Assembly: GCF_000174195.1 (NCBI RefSeq)
Contig: NZ_ACFY01000089.1
Coordinates: 1-47,913 of the forward strand
Origin: Roseburia inulinivorans DSM 16841
Lineage (GTDB): Bacteria > Bacillota > Clostridia > Lachnospirales > Lachnospiraceae
Reading direction: 5' to 3'
Length of the DNA: 47,913 bases
Shown: positions 47,670 through 47,913 of the stretch, piece by piece
How positions within the stretch are numbered: position 1 is the first letter of the stretch
How the letters are laid out: each line of letters opens with the position of its first letter
Position numbers and translations under genes: made by a program
The notes under the pieces: model-generated
Databases searched by the model: none
What the model was told of the DNA's origin: nothing
What the model saw: the letters and a program-made list of their open reading frames with translations, nothing else

Positions 47670-47847
47670 ATGTTGATTCCTCATAGGTAAGGTAAAACAG
47701 GCTCTGGAAATGATACAAAACCTGTAATAATGGTAGAGGTATCTTAACTCTATACGTGTCAATTCCTCATAGGTAAGGTAAAACAAAAAACATGAAGGAA
47801 ATGTCTAAAGAACAGAGAGTGTCAATTCCTCATAGGTAAGGTAAAAC
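47670..47847 (-). CRISPR. Short CRISPR array, three repeats, type I-B-like
   Basis: Three 29-base repeats at 47670-47698, 47756-47784 and 47819-47847. Read on the minus strand they begin GTTTTACCTTACC and end GAGGAATTGACAC, close to type I-B repeats that end ATTGAAAC. The last two are identical; the one at 47670 differs at three bases on its handle side, as expected for the trailer-end repeat. Spacers are 57 and 34 bases. To the right, 47848-47913 shows no further repeat and is AT-rich, like a leader. No cas genes lie in the window. Confidence 0.85.
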
Positions 47848-47913
47848 AACTGTATTTTCAGTCGTTATAATTACAATACTCGTAATTTCTTCGCAAATCA
47901 AACTATTTTTATC

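Noticed and set aside
47517..47786. Minus-strand 89-residue open frame across the CRISPR array
   Set aside because: It runs through two repeats and the terminator hairpin and is a by-product of their composition.
47795..47806. Eleven-base match between the second CRISPR spacer and the nearby terminator arm (AGGAAATGTCT)
   Set aside because: Too short to be a protospacer match, and no adjacent similarity extends it; most likely chance.

Overview
The window looks like a chromosomal segment of a low- to medium-GC Gram-positive anaerobe of the Lachnospiraceae type (Roseburia, Agathobacter, Blautia or Ruminococcus torques/gnavus-like). The reasons are strong GGAGG-type ribosome-binding sites, a T-box ahead of metG, a yybP-ykoY Mn riboswitch ahead of mntP, YesM/YesN-type sensing, lipoprotein-anchored sugar-binding proteins, and a gut-glycan operon. 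The genus is inferred from the overall picture, not proven. All 33 protein genes I accept lie on the minus strand, so transcription runs from high to low coordinates throughout.

Left part (1-18.6 kb), mostly housekeeping: glycogen branching enzyme (glgB); a large TPR protein with a degenerate AAA domain; an AI-2E-family membrane protein; an aconitase-family hydratase; an OmpR-type two-component system overlapping a HAD phosphatase; metG behind a T-box; a zinc-ribbon protein; an ATPase with an apparent -1 frameshift near its end and a 10-bp-period repeat array in front; a Ca/Na antiporter; a long nested inverted repeat; and mntP with its riboswitch.

Middle part (18.8-34 kb), visibly more AT-rich: a host-glycan utilisation locus. 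A YesM-type kinase, a short YesN-type regulator and a lipoprotein sugar-binding protein form one overlapping unit. Next comes an operon with a second binding protein, two ABC permeases, an intracellular GH29 fucosidase, a secreted GH98 endo-beta-galactosidase with two tandem CBM51-like domains, a Gfo/Idh/MocA protein and an intracellular GH36 alpha-galactosidase. The set fits cutting fucosylated blood-group-type glycans (A/B/H or Lewis) outside the cell, importing the oligosaccharide and trimming it inside. No ABC ATPase is present, so a shared one encoded elsewhere is expected. An internally deleted IS66-type element marks the right edge.

Right part (34.6-47.9 kb): the complete F1Fo ATP synthase operon atpBEFHAGDC (proton type by c-subunit sequence), a SWIM-SNF2 helicase, a DUF4143 ATPase preceded by three 13-bp repeats spaced exactly 32 bp, an unrecognised two-helix membrane protein, and a tiny CRISPR array with type I-B-like repeats and no cas genes in view.

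The best candidates for something undescribed are the helically phased repeat arrays in front of the two stand-alone ATPases, the in-frame A AAA AAG slip site in one of them, the binding-protein/kinase/regulator unit tied to the GH98 operon, and the pseudo-AAA TPR protein.
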